Origin: Tannerella sp. | GTDB lineage: Bacteria > Bacteroidota > Bacteroidia > Bacteroidales > Tannerellaceae | NCBI GenBank assembly: GCA_031282485.1 | Contig: JAITDQ010000066.1 | Span: 1-5,178, forward strand | DNA: 5,178 bases | Reading direction: 5' to 3' | Shown: piece after piece, positions 1 through 5,178 of the stretch | How the letters are laid out: each line of letters opens with the position of its first letter | Position numbering within the stretch: position 1 is the stretch's first letter | Position numbers and translations under genes: made by a program | Notes under the pieces: model-generated | Seen by the model: only the letters and a program-made list of their open reading frames with translations | The model's database searches: none | Told to the model about the DNA's origin: nothing

Positions 1-1610
1 GCCCAGCCGTGGCAGAAACTGTGACGGTAATACATGTAACAGTATTTGCCGTAACTGCGGTGTACGTCTATTTTGCCGGCAGGGACAAGTTCGTCGATTC
101 GCGCTGCATTTTTCATCCAATCCAGATCAAAATCTTCCCAGAAGGTGGTCGCGCCGAGGTCCAGCATACCGCCCCAATATTCCCTGATACGGTTCAGGGC
201 GTTCGTATAATCCCCCGCTTTTGCCATGGCGCGCAACATGTAATATCCGTAGAATGTTGAGAAATTCCTGCTGCCGCCGGCCGATATGACTTCCCTGTTG
301 GCTTTTTGCGCGTCCATCAGTCCTGCCAGCGCCATTAATGAGGCGCCCTGTTTGGAATCGTTGTGCGCCGGTTTGTATTTTCGGAGAAGTGCGGCTGCAT
401 CCCTGCATTTTGCGGCCATGCCGGCATCTTCCAGGACGGTAAAAAGTTCCGCTCCGCAGTCCATTGTCATCGTCAGCAACGCCTGCAAACCGGCGCTTAC
501 GCCTTGTTGGTTTTCACTCGAAGGCCAGTCCAGGAAACGGAATCCGTCGAGCCGCTCCTGACCGGTTTTATCTATTTTCGTCAAAAGGTGATTCACTAAT
601 TGTGCAAGATACTGCTTTTGCTCCGACAGGTAGGCTTTGTCTCCCTGGTAATAATACCAGTCGCGATGTATGATGATCCACCAGAGCGAATAGGAACTTA
701 TGCCGTTCATCCACTGCGGAACGGGCGTTGCGTCGCGTACCAGGTCAAGGCTTTTGGGGACAACCTCGTCGTACCCGAAAACCGTATTTATCGACATGAC
801 TTCCGGGTGCATATCGCCCAGCCAGACAAGGCGGTCGCGTTTGATGCCGTCCCACAGGTATTCCTGCATGTTAAGGTAGACCGTATAGGCGCCTGTATTC
901 CAGATTTGGTTGAGGCGGTCGTCGTTGCAGCGGAAAGAACCGCGGAATGGTATATCCCTGTGCACGAATACGGCGCTCACTTCCTTCAACTGCAATTCCG
1001 TATCGGCATCAAGCAGGTCGATACGTACAAACCGGAAACCGGAATTGCCTGCTTCCGCGACGCCAAGCCATGGCAGGCTCAGTGTGAAATCACGCATGGC
1101 ATGGTCGTTCGACGCGCCGTTCTCCCCGTCAATGTCACACATGGCCTCACTCACGGATTCGCCGAAACGCACGCGTATATTGACGGGCTTATTCTTTGAT
1201 CCCTGGCCTGTTACAATCCGGATACCGCCCTGCAATTCCTTTCCGAAGTCAAGCAAAATTGCGGGACGCTCCCTGTCGTCGCTTATCAGGCGGCAAACAT
1301 TCGCACTGCCCAGGACGGACTGCCCTGTCCCGCGTCTCAAAAGATTTTCCGCATCCCGGATATAAGAAGTGTTGTCCGTGCTTTTCCACACGATACGCGA
1401 CGCCGTAACATACGTCCGTACCCGCGTATCGGGTAGCGTCCGTTGCATGTCCGCCTGTTCCCATACGGGGGGCAAATTTTCATGTATCTGTTGCGCATTG
1501 ACAACGCCTGCCGCCGGTATAGACAGGCATATAACCGATAGCAAAGGTGTCCGTAAATACCGGGTTACGGACATGAACTGTGGTAATTTAAACCGAAGAA
1601 TGTGTTTCAT
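1..1610 (-). CDS. Secreted GH78-type alpha-L-rhamnosidase, 3' end outside the window
   Basis: Predicted exo-glycosidase removing terminal alpha-L-rhamnose from glycans, probably in the periplasm or at the cell surface. The frame is open from ATG at 1610 to the window edge (536 codons, no stop). The N-terminus is a Sec signal peptide: basic stretch, hydrophobic core at about residues 22-37, probable cleavage after VNA (residue 39). An in-frame Met13 (1574) would also leave a usable signal. Residues about 60-215 are rich in beta strands, as in GH78 accessory domains. The six-hairpin barrel begins near residue 225. The segment D254-G-I-K-R258-D259 with D266 in WLGD matches the GH78 acidic motif (D, +4 R, +5 acid, +12 D). 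GATTFWED carries E492, matching the GH78 GATTxWE segment and the likely general base, 233 residues after D259. The gene follows the GntR regulator after 34 bp, so co-transcription is likely. The family call is firm; the exact substrate is inferred. Confidence 0.88.
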   Translation of the reverse strand, partial: MKHILRFKLPQFMSVTRYLRTPLLSVICLSIPAAGVVNAQQIHENLPPVWEQADMQRTLPDTRVRTYVTASRIVWKSTDNTSYIRDAENLLRRGTGQSVLGSANVCRLISDDRERPAILLDFGKELQGGIRIVTGQGSKNKPVNIRVRFGESVSEAMCDIDGENGASNDHAMRDFTLSLPWLGVAEAGNSGFRFVRIDLLDADTELQLKEVSAVFVHRDIPFRGSFRCNDDRLNQIWNTGAYTVYLNMQEYLWDGIKRDRLVWLGDMHPEVMSINTVFGYDEVVPKSLDLVRDATPVPQWMNGISSYSLWWIIIHRDWYYYQGDKAYLSEQKQYLAQLVNHLLTKIDKTGQERLDGFRFLDWPSSENQQGVSAGLQALLTMTMDCGAELFTVLEDAGMAAKCRDAAALLRKYKPAHNDSKQGASLMALAGLMDAQKANREVISAGGSRNFSTFYGYYMLRAMAKAGDYTNALNRIREYWGGMLDLGATTFWEDFDLDWMKNAARIDELVPAGKIDVHRSYGKYCYMYYRHSFCHGW

Positions 1611-1644
1611 AAAGATTATTATTTAAATTGTTTTTGTGATTTCT

Positions 1645-2352
1645 TTAAAATGTTCCCATGAGGCCATAGCGTTGCGTCACGCAAAAAACCTGACTGTATA
1701 TGTGAAAACCGGGACGGTTGGTATCAATCTTCCGGTTAAGCTGCAATACCGGGTGTCCGGCGTGCACATTAAACGATTCCTGCAGGCGTTTGTCAGCCCT
1801 TATTGCAAAAATCTGCTGCACGCCGCCCGTCACAATGATCTGATATTTGGAGCGCAACACGTCAAACAGGGATTTATTTTCCATATCACAGTTCAGGAAG
1901 CGCGGCAGATTCATATTCGGAAGCATCGTTATGTCGTAGAAAACAGGCGCTTCGTCAATCAGGCGCAGGCGTTCAAAGTAGATGCATCCGGCTTCTTCTT
2001 CCTGTGCGTCAATGGAAAAGGAAAAGGCTTCGTTCCATTTGCGCAGTTCCGGTTTTTTCGTTATATGCGTGGCGAGATTCGTGCAGTCGAGCGCCGTTGT
2101 CGTACTCATCAGCGACAGGATGCCGATTCCTTTGGGAGTGCCTTTCACGATACTGCCCTTCCCCTGATGACGGATGATAAAATCATCGGACGCCAACTGC
2201 TCCAGCGCCTTTCGCACCGTGAGGCGGGCTACGTTATATCGAACGCACAAATCATGCTCGGAAGGCAACAAATCGCCGGAAACATATACGCGCTCCGTTA
2301 TCTGCGCCCTCAAATCTTCATAAATACGCTTGTATTGCGGCAATTCATTCAT
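1645..2352 (-). CDS. GntR-family transcriptional regulator, HutC-type (wHTH + UTRA)
   Basis: Cytoplasmic ligand-responsive DNA-binding protein of 235 residues, the usual size for HutC-subfamily GntR regulators. Residues about 6-70 form the winged helix: LLPSEHDLC (28-36), then the recognition helix region VARLTVRKALEQL (41-53), and the wing with HQGKGSIV (62-69). Residues about 90-232 look like a UTRA ligand domain: YFERLRLIDEAPVFYD, then SLFDVLRSKYQI, then GHPVLQLNRKI, ending in a QRYG segment like the RYRF end of this family. UTRA domains typically bind sugars, sugar phosphates or other small metabolites. The ATG at 2352 is preceded by an A-rich stretch (AACATAAAAC) without Shine-Dalgarno, as is usual in Bacteroidetes. 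The stop lies 34 bp before the rhamnosidase start, so the regulator is probably the first gene of a two-gene unit and controls it. The palindrome at 2471-2523 is its likely operator. The effector is unknown. Confidence 0.92.
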   Translation of the reverse strand: MNELPQYKRIYEDLRAQITERVYVSGDLLPSEHDLCVRYNVARLTVRKALEQLASDDFIIRHQGKGSIVKGTPKGIGILSLMSTTTALDCTNLATHITKKPELRKWNEAFSFSIDAQEEEAGCIYFERLRLIDEAPVFYDITMLPNMNLPRFLNCDMENKSLFDVLRSKYQIIVTGGVQQIFAIRADKRLQESFNVHAGHPVLQLNRKIDTNRPGFHIYSQVFCVTQRYGLMGTF

Positions 2353-2411
2353 GTTTTATGTTTTAAGTATGGGGGGTCAAACGTCAACAACGGTAAAGGA
2401 GTAATGCCCTC

Positions 2412-2429
2412 GCCGTTGCCGTTGCCGTT
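2412..2429. repeat. Triple GCCGTT hexamer in the regulator leader
   Basis: Three perfect tandem copies of GCCGTT (AACGGC on the transcribed strand) lie in the probable 5' leader of the regulator gene. A CAACGG at 2388-2393 can pair with CCGTTG at 2413-2418 or at 2419-2424, so the leader could fold in alternative registers. No function is shown by the sequence. Confidence 0.5.
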
Positions 2430-2470
2430 CAAACAAAAAGTCTCCCCAATTATTCTCAATCCTGTCCATA

Positions 2471-2523
2471 GTTGTATTTATGCAAACTACTACATTATGC
2501 GTAGTAGTTTGCAAAAGTACAAC
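2471..2523. promoter_or_regulatory. 53-bp near-perfect palindrome, candidate operator and promoter of the GntR gene
   Basis: The inner arms TGCAAACTACTAC (2481-2493) and GTAGTAGTTTGCA (2501-2513) are perfectly complementary over 13 bp around a 7-bp centre. The symmetry continues outward to GTTGTA and TACAAC, with only two mismatched pairs in 23-bp arms. On the minus strand the arms place TTTTG about 22 bp before TAGTTTG. This resembles the Bacteroidetes promoter pattern (TTTG near -33, TAnnTTTG near -7), although the -7 element is one base short. The site is about 120 bp upstream of the regulator start. GntR proteins bind dyad sites as dimers, so autoregulation is a reasonable inference. It is unlikely to be an intrinsic terminator of the upstream gene because no T-run follows on the minus strand. 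Confidence 0.6.
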
Positions 2524-2578
2524 TAATTTTTCAAACTGCCGGATTATATTGTTTTTTTTTTACAAAACATGATGAATG

Positions 2579-3523
2579 TCATTGTTTTAATTCTATGGTG
2601 AACGTTCGTTCGTGCTGTCCGGTGAAGCGGCCGCGGCCGCGGAGGGTGACGACGGCGGAGGCGCTCGCTTTGACGTTGTTGCGGTACGTTACGGTGAAGT
2701 CTTTCGGGAAGATCAGGTCTTCGCCGTTGTAGCGGGCGGTGGGGATGGGGGTGACGTGCTTGCCGGTGTATGCCTGACTGGGGATGGGATCGACTTCGGC
2801 GTGACGGATGTCGATTTTGGCGGGGGACAGGGTGGCGTACTTCTTGCGGAGGCCGTCGAGTACGTGGAAGAGGGTCTGCAGTTCTTTGGTTTCGGGATGC
2901 AGGTTGGCGGCTTTCAGGACGATGCTGCACAGGCTGGTGTATCCGTCGGCGACGGCGGATCGTCGGTCTGTTGCTGCGGGGGCGGTCTGCGCCTGTTTCT
3001 CGAGGCGGTCGTGATAGAGTGTGTCTAAACGGCTGTTTTCTTCGGTCAGCGTTTTGAATATCTCGGCGAGACCCAGTACGCCGGCGGCGTTAATCAGTTC
3101 CGGCGATGCGTTGTAGCGGCGCAGCAGTTCGTTTGTCATCGTAATTTGCGTTATCAGCGGCTCGCGGTTCAGGTTCCGGAAGCCTTCGAGCAGGTACATG
3201 AGTTGTCTGCCGGCCTCGGCTCTGTCGGGTATTGTGCTTAGCGTGCCGGCTTTCACCATGCGTTTGATTTCGTTCAGTATCGCGTCGCATTTCCGGTTGG
3301 CTTCGTTGATAGCGGGCGTCAGCAGACTGGCTGACGGGCGATCCATTTCGGATTTCATAGACGTCAGGTCGGCGTCCAGTTTCGTGTACGTGTCCTCTCC
3401 TACCGATCCGAGATGTTTCAGATACGGTTCCACTTCCTGCAGCGTCTCGCTCGCGAGACCTGCCAGATTGCCCAGATTCATACTGAACGTATCTAAGCGC
3501 GAAAATTTGTTGATTGTTTCCAT
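2579..3523 (-). CDS. DUF6261-like protein with a C-terminal Ig-like repeat
   Basis: Protein of 314 residues, function unknown. Residues about 1-235 are mostly helical and resemble the DUF6261 proteins common in Bacteroidales: an N-terminal SRLDTFSM region, an AINEANRKCDAILNEIKRMV helix, a middle segment LGLAEIFKTLTEENSRLDTLYHDR, and a last helix HVLDGLRKKY. From about residue 247 the sequence changes to a beta-rich repeat: AYTGKHVTPIPTARYNG, then DFTVTYRNN, a G-R-G-R-F-T-G stretch and TFTIEL. This matches the YTGK..YNG..DYTVTY.NN..G.G.YTG...F.I pattern of Ig-like repeats in bacterial surface proteins. There is no signal peptide, lipobox or membrane segment, so an extracellular-type module sits on an apparently cytoplasmic protein. 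The start codon follows ACAAACAAA, typical for the phylum, and the stop is TGA. The repeat array lies upstream. DUF6261 is assigned from memory of the family, not from a search. Confidence 0.65.
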   Translation of the reverse strand: METINKFSRLDTFSMNLGNLAGLASETLQEVEPYLKHLGSVGEDTYTKLDADLTSMKSEMDRPSASLLTPAINEANRKCDAILNEIKRMVKAGTLSTIPDRAEAGRQLMYLLEGFRNLNREPLITQITMTNELLRRYNASPELINAAGVLGLAEIFKTLTEENSRLDTLYHDRLEKQAQTAPAATDRRSAVADGYTSLCSIVLKAANLHPETKELQTLFHVLDGLRKKYATLSPAKIDIRHAEVDPIPSQAYTGKHVTPIPTARYNGEDLIFPKDFTVTYRNNVKASASAVVTLRGRGRFTGQHERTFTIELKQ

Positions 3524-3590
3524 TTTGTTTGTTATTAAGTTGTCTATTCTGTTTATATATTCTCGTCTCTGTTCTTTCTGTCGGCCTGTC
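3524..3590 (-). other. AT-rich leader of the DUF6261-like gene
   Basis: Non-coding stretch between the repeat array and the start codon. On the minus strand it contains GAATATATAAACAG and ends ACTTAATAACAAACAAA. No TAnnTTTG promoter element is visible, so a promoter, if present, may lie inside or beyond the array. Confidence 0.4.
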
Positions 3591-3591
3591 G

Positions 3592-3925
3592 GGGAATTTT
3601 TTTTCCGCTTTTTCAGGTCTGCATCGTGCTTTCAATAATTCTTATTACCGCTTTTACTCCTTGCGTAGGGTTTATAAGAATTATTATTTCCGTTTTTCCG
3701 CTTTACATACAATTTATAATAATTCTTATCGCCGCCTTTTCGCCTTGTACGGAACTTGTAATAATTCTTATTCCCGCTTTTCCGTTCCGTACAGAGCCTG
3801 TAATAATTCTTATTTCCGCTTTTCCGTTTTTCACAGGGCGTATAAGAATTATTATTCCCGTTTTGCAGGTCTGCATTGTGCCGTTAAGAAAACTTTTTTT
3901 CATCTTCCCATTCCGCACAGATTCT
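3592..3925. repeat. AT-rich interspersed array, 42-bp period, 12-bp core in both orientations
   Basis: Six perfect copies of the core AATAATTCTTAT or its reverse complement occur. Forward copies are at 3634-3645, 3718-3729, 3760-3771 and 3802-3813; inverted copies (ATAAGAATTATT) are at 3674-3685 and 3842-3853. Start-to-start spacing is 40, 44, 42, 42 and 40 bp. Each core is followed by a related tract of the form TTCCCGCTTTTCCGTTCCGT and then a variable end. Degenerate units fit the same spacing on both sides: 3592 (GGGAATTTTTTT) and 3884 (TTAAGAAAACTT, followed by TTCCCATTCCGCACAGA). The total is about eight units. The spacers are similar to each other, the core is short and flips strand, and no cas gene is visible, so this is not CRISPR. 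Possible roles are a multi-site protein-binding region, bent DNA, or a decayed repeat family. None is demonstrated. Confidence 0.75.
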
Positions 3926-3988
3926 CCGAAATTTATCAGGAGCACAAGTCAGAACCGCGTCCGGTTGCAAAATTAATACTTTCCCGAC

Positions 3989-4025
3989 AAAAAAAAGAAA
4001 AAATGGAGATAAAAAATTGTATCTC
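3989..4025 (-). terminator. Probable intrinsic terminator of the fucosidase gene
   Basis: Read on the minus strand, GAGATA (4025-4020) pairs with TATCTC (4011-4006) around an 8-base loop. It is followed by CA and then a run of six T, a C and eight T (4003 to 3989). The stem is short and AT-containing but the U-tract is long. It lies about 135 bp after the fucosidase stop, with further hairpins in between, and separates that gene from the DUF6261-like gene. Confidence 0.6.
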
Positions 4026-4034
4026 TCAAATTAT

Positions 4035-4082
4035 TTCGGTTCCCGAAGGGGGACACGGTGCACGATGACACCGTGTATCCCC
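4035..4082. other. Two adjacent hairpins in the fucosidase 3' region
   Basis: ACACGGTG (4053-4060) pairs with CACCGTGT (4069-4076). The stem is extended by GGGG (4049-4052) with CCCC (4079-4082) across a two-base bulge. A smaller stem, TTCGG (4035-4039) with CCGAA (4043-4047), follows on the transcribed strand. They stand just before the terminator in the minus-strand transcript and may stabilise the 3' end or assist termination. Confidence 0.5.
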
Positions 4083-4136
4083 GCATTGAGACGTGTATTT
4101 CGGAGGGTTTGCAGCGTACACCGGTACACGGAGCAC

Positions 4137-4161
4137 GGATGCACGCCGCCGCCGTGCATCC
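4137..4161. other. Perfect 9-bp hairpin abutting the fucosidase stop codon
   Basis: GGATGCACG (4137-4145) and CGTGCATCC (4153-4161) are perfect inverted repeats around a GC-only 7-base loop. The right arm touches the TAG stop codon at 4162-4164. No T-run follows directly on the minus strand, so alone it is not a standard intrinsic terminator. It could be an mRNA-stabilising stem. Confidence 0.55.
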
Positions 4162-5178
4162 CTATCGAATTGCGCCGGTCAATTTGAATACCCATGCATA
4201 TTCGCCGTCGGAGGGCGAGAACGGGGGCGGCGTAATCGTCACGCTTTTTCCGTTGTGTGAATATCCCACCCGGGCGCTGTTTCCGAGCAGGGTCACGGAC
4301 GAAGGTTTCCTGTCAACACCCCTGACGGTAATCGCTTTCGCCGGATAGCGGGTACAGATGACGTACAGGTCTTTACCCTTGCAGGTGAAATAAGCCTGTA
4401 TATCCGGCTGTCGGGCGGCGACGTTCCATGCACGGGTTTCGTAGATAGCCTCGCCGTTACGCCGGAGCCACCGGCCGATGTCGGTGAGGCGCTGCTGCAT
4501 GATGACGGGGATGCGTCCGTCGGCCGTCGGGCCGATGTTGAGCAGAAGGTTGCCGCCGGCGGAGACTTTGTCTACCAGCAGGTGCACTAACTGTTCCGAT
4601 GTACTGTAATCCTCGAGCTGTTCGTTTCGGTTATACCCGAAAGAGTGTCCGATGCCGCGACATTCCTCCCAGGGATGCGTGACGGTATCTTCCATTTGGC
4701 CGTCGTGAACCAGACCGTACTCAGTCGTATAGATGCCGCCGTGCACACTGCGTGTTTCCTTGCCCCAGCGGTCGTTCACGACCACGGTTTCCCTGACCGG
4801 CGATTCGTTGTACAGCCATGCCAGAAAGTCCGTGCTTCTCCACTTTTCCGAAGGATGATCCCATTCGCCGTCCGTCCAGACCACGTCGGGATGATAGCGG
4901 TTGACAAGGTCTTTCATCTGCGGAATCATGTGATCCGAGACATAGCGGTCGAGGTCGGACGCGTAAAGCGGATTAAACCACTCATAGAGGGAGTAATAGA
5001 ACCCCATGTGAAGTCCTTCCTTTTTGACGGCACCGGTCAGGTCGCCGGCCAGATCGCGGTGCGGCCCCACATCGACGGCGTTCCAGTTCCACGCATGTTC
5101 GCTGGGCCACAGTGCGAATCCCTCATGATGTTTGGAGGTGAGTACGACGTATTTCGCCCCGGCCTCGCGGAACAGTTT
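4162..5178 (-). CDS. GH29 alpha-L-fucosidase, 5' end outside the window
   Basis: Predicted exo-alpha-L-fucosidase (retaining, GH29), cleaving terminal L-fucose from glycans. The frame is open from the window edge to TAG at 4162, giving 338 residues. The signal peptide and first part of the barrel are missing. Visible family marks, numbered from the first residue in the window: AGAKYVVLTSKHHEGF (6-21) with the His pair and Glu of the fucose site; GFYYSLYEWFNPLY; VVWTDGEWD with D103 as the likely nucleophile; VVVNDRWG (132-139); then TTEYG (E153) and HPWEEC (E171), either of which could supply the acid/base. GGNLLLNIGPTADG, the usual end of the barrel, is followed by a C-terminal beta-sandwich (FTCKGKDLYVICTRYPAK through to the end). 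A GTG at 5070 is an internal valine and not the start, because conserved GH29 sequence continues upstream of it. A terminator follows, so this gene ends its own transcription unit. Confidence 0.93.
   Translation of the reverse strand, partial: KLFREAGAKYVVLTSKHHEGFALWPSEHAWNWNAVDVGPHRDLAGDLTGAVKKEGLHMGFYYSLYEWFNPLYASDLDRYVSDHMIPQMKDLVNRYHPDVVWTDGEWDHPSEKWRSTDFLAWLYNESPVRETVVVNDRWGKETRSVHGGIYTTEYGLVHDGQMEDTVTHPWEECRGIGHSFGYNRNEQLEDYSTSEQLVHLLVDKVSAGGNLLLNIGPTADGRIPVIMQQRLTDIGRWLRRNGEAIYETRAWNVAARQPDIQAYFTCKGKDLYVICTRYPAKAITVRGVDRKPSSVTLLGNSARVGYSHNGKSVTITPPPFSPSDGEYAWVFKLTGAIR

Noticed and set aside
600..1199. 199-residue plus-strand open frame
   Set aside because: It is a shadow of the GH78 gene on the opposite strand, where the catalytic motifs are clear.
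1636..2526. 296-residue plus-strand open frame
   Set aside because: It is antisense to the GntR gene, whose protein shows clear wHTH and UTRA motifs; the plus-strand translation shows no recognisable domain.
2551..2561. Run of ten T as a terminator for the DUF6261-like gene
   Set aside because: The T-run is on the plus strand, so it would be an A-run in the minus-strand transcript.
2612..3028. Gly/Val-rich plus-strand open frame
   Set aside because: It is antisense to the GC-rich part of the DUF6261-like gene; the low-complexity translation is typical of a shadow frame.
3592..3925. CRISPR-like layout of 12-bp repeats with about 30-bp spacers
   Set aside because: The core is too short and occurs in both orientations, the spacers resemble one another, and no cas genes are visible.
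3926..3988. Possible promoter for the DUF6261-like gene (minus-strand TTTTG and TAAATTTC)
   Set aside because: The spacing between the elements (about 32 bp) is too long and the -7 match is imperfect; nothing else recognisable lies in this stretch.
3514..4068. 184-residue plus-strand open frame across the array
   Set aside because: It spans the DUF6261-like start region, the array and the terminator. Its openness comes from a period divisible by three, and the composition is unlike the neighbouring genes.
4162..5070. GTG at 5070 as the start of the fucosidase
   Set aside because: The frame continues upstream to the window edge with conserved GH29 sequence (KHHEGF), so the true start is outside.

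Overview
The window looks like a carbohydrate-degradation segment from a gut-type member of the Bacteroidales (Bacteroides/Parabacteroides-like). The reasons are the protein families (GH78 and GH29 glycosidases, a DUF6261-like protein), A-rich start regions without a Shine-Dalgarno sequence (for example AAACAAAATG), and AT-rich intergenic DNA around moderately GC-rich genes. Genus cannot be fixed from this sequence. All four protein genes I can support are on the minus strand, so the window reads from its right end to its left end.

Order of transcription: (1) the 3' two-thirds or so of a GH29 alpha-L-fucosidase (5178 to 4162, 5' end outside the window). (2) A 638-bp non-coding stretch (3524-4161). 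It holds several hairpins, a likely intrinsic terminator for the fucosidase, and an AT-rich array of about eight units with a 42-bp period. (3) A 314-residue DUF6261-like protein with an unexpected C-terminal Ig-like repeat (3523 to 2579). (4) A 226-bp intergenic region with a 53-bp near-palindrome that overlaps a possible promoter. (5) A GntR/HutC-family regulator with a UTRA ligand domain (2352 to 1645). (6) After a 34-bp gap, a secreted GH78-type alpha-L-rhamnosidase (1610 to beyond position 1).

The regulator and rhamnosidase probably form one transcription unit. The palindrome is the natural candidate operator for autoregulation, with a ligand that may be released by the downstream enzymes. 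The fucosidase and rhamnosidase both remove terminal 6-deoxyhexoses, which fits a locus aimed at a fucose- and rhamnose-decorated glycan such as plant pectin side chains. No SusC/SusD pair is visible, and the DUF6261 gene may be an unrelated insertion between the two enzyme units.

The least explained element is the 42-bp-period array upstream of the DUF6261 gene. It has a 12-bp core (AATAATTCTTAT) in both orientations, related rather than unique spacers, and a shared flank sequence near its two ends. I do not recognise it as a named element. It is not a CRISPR array.
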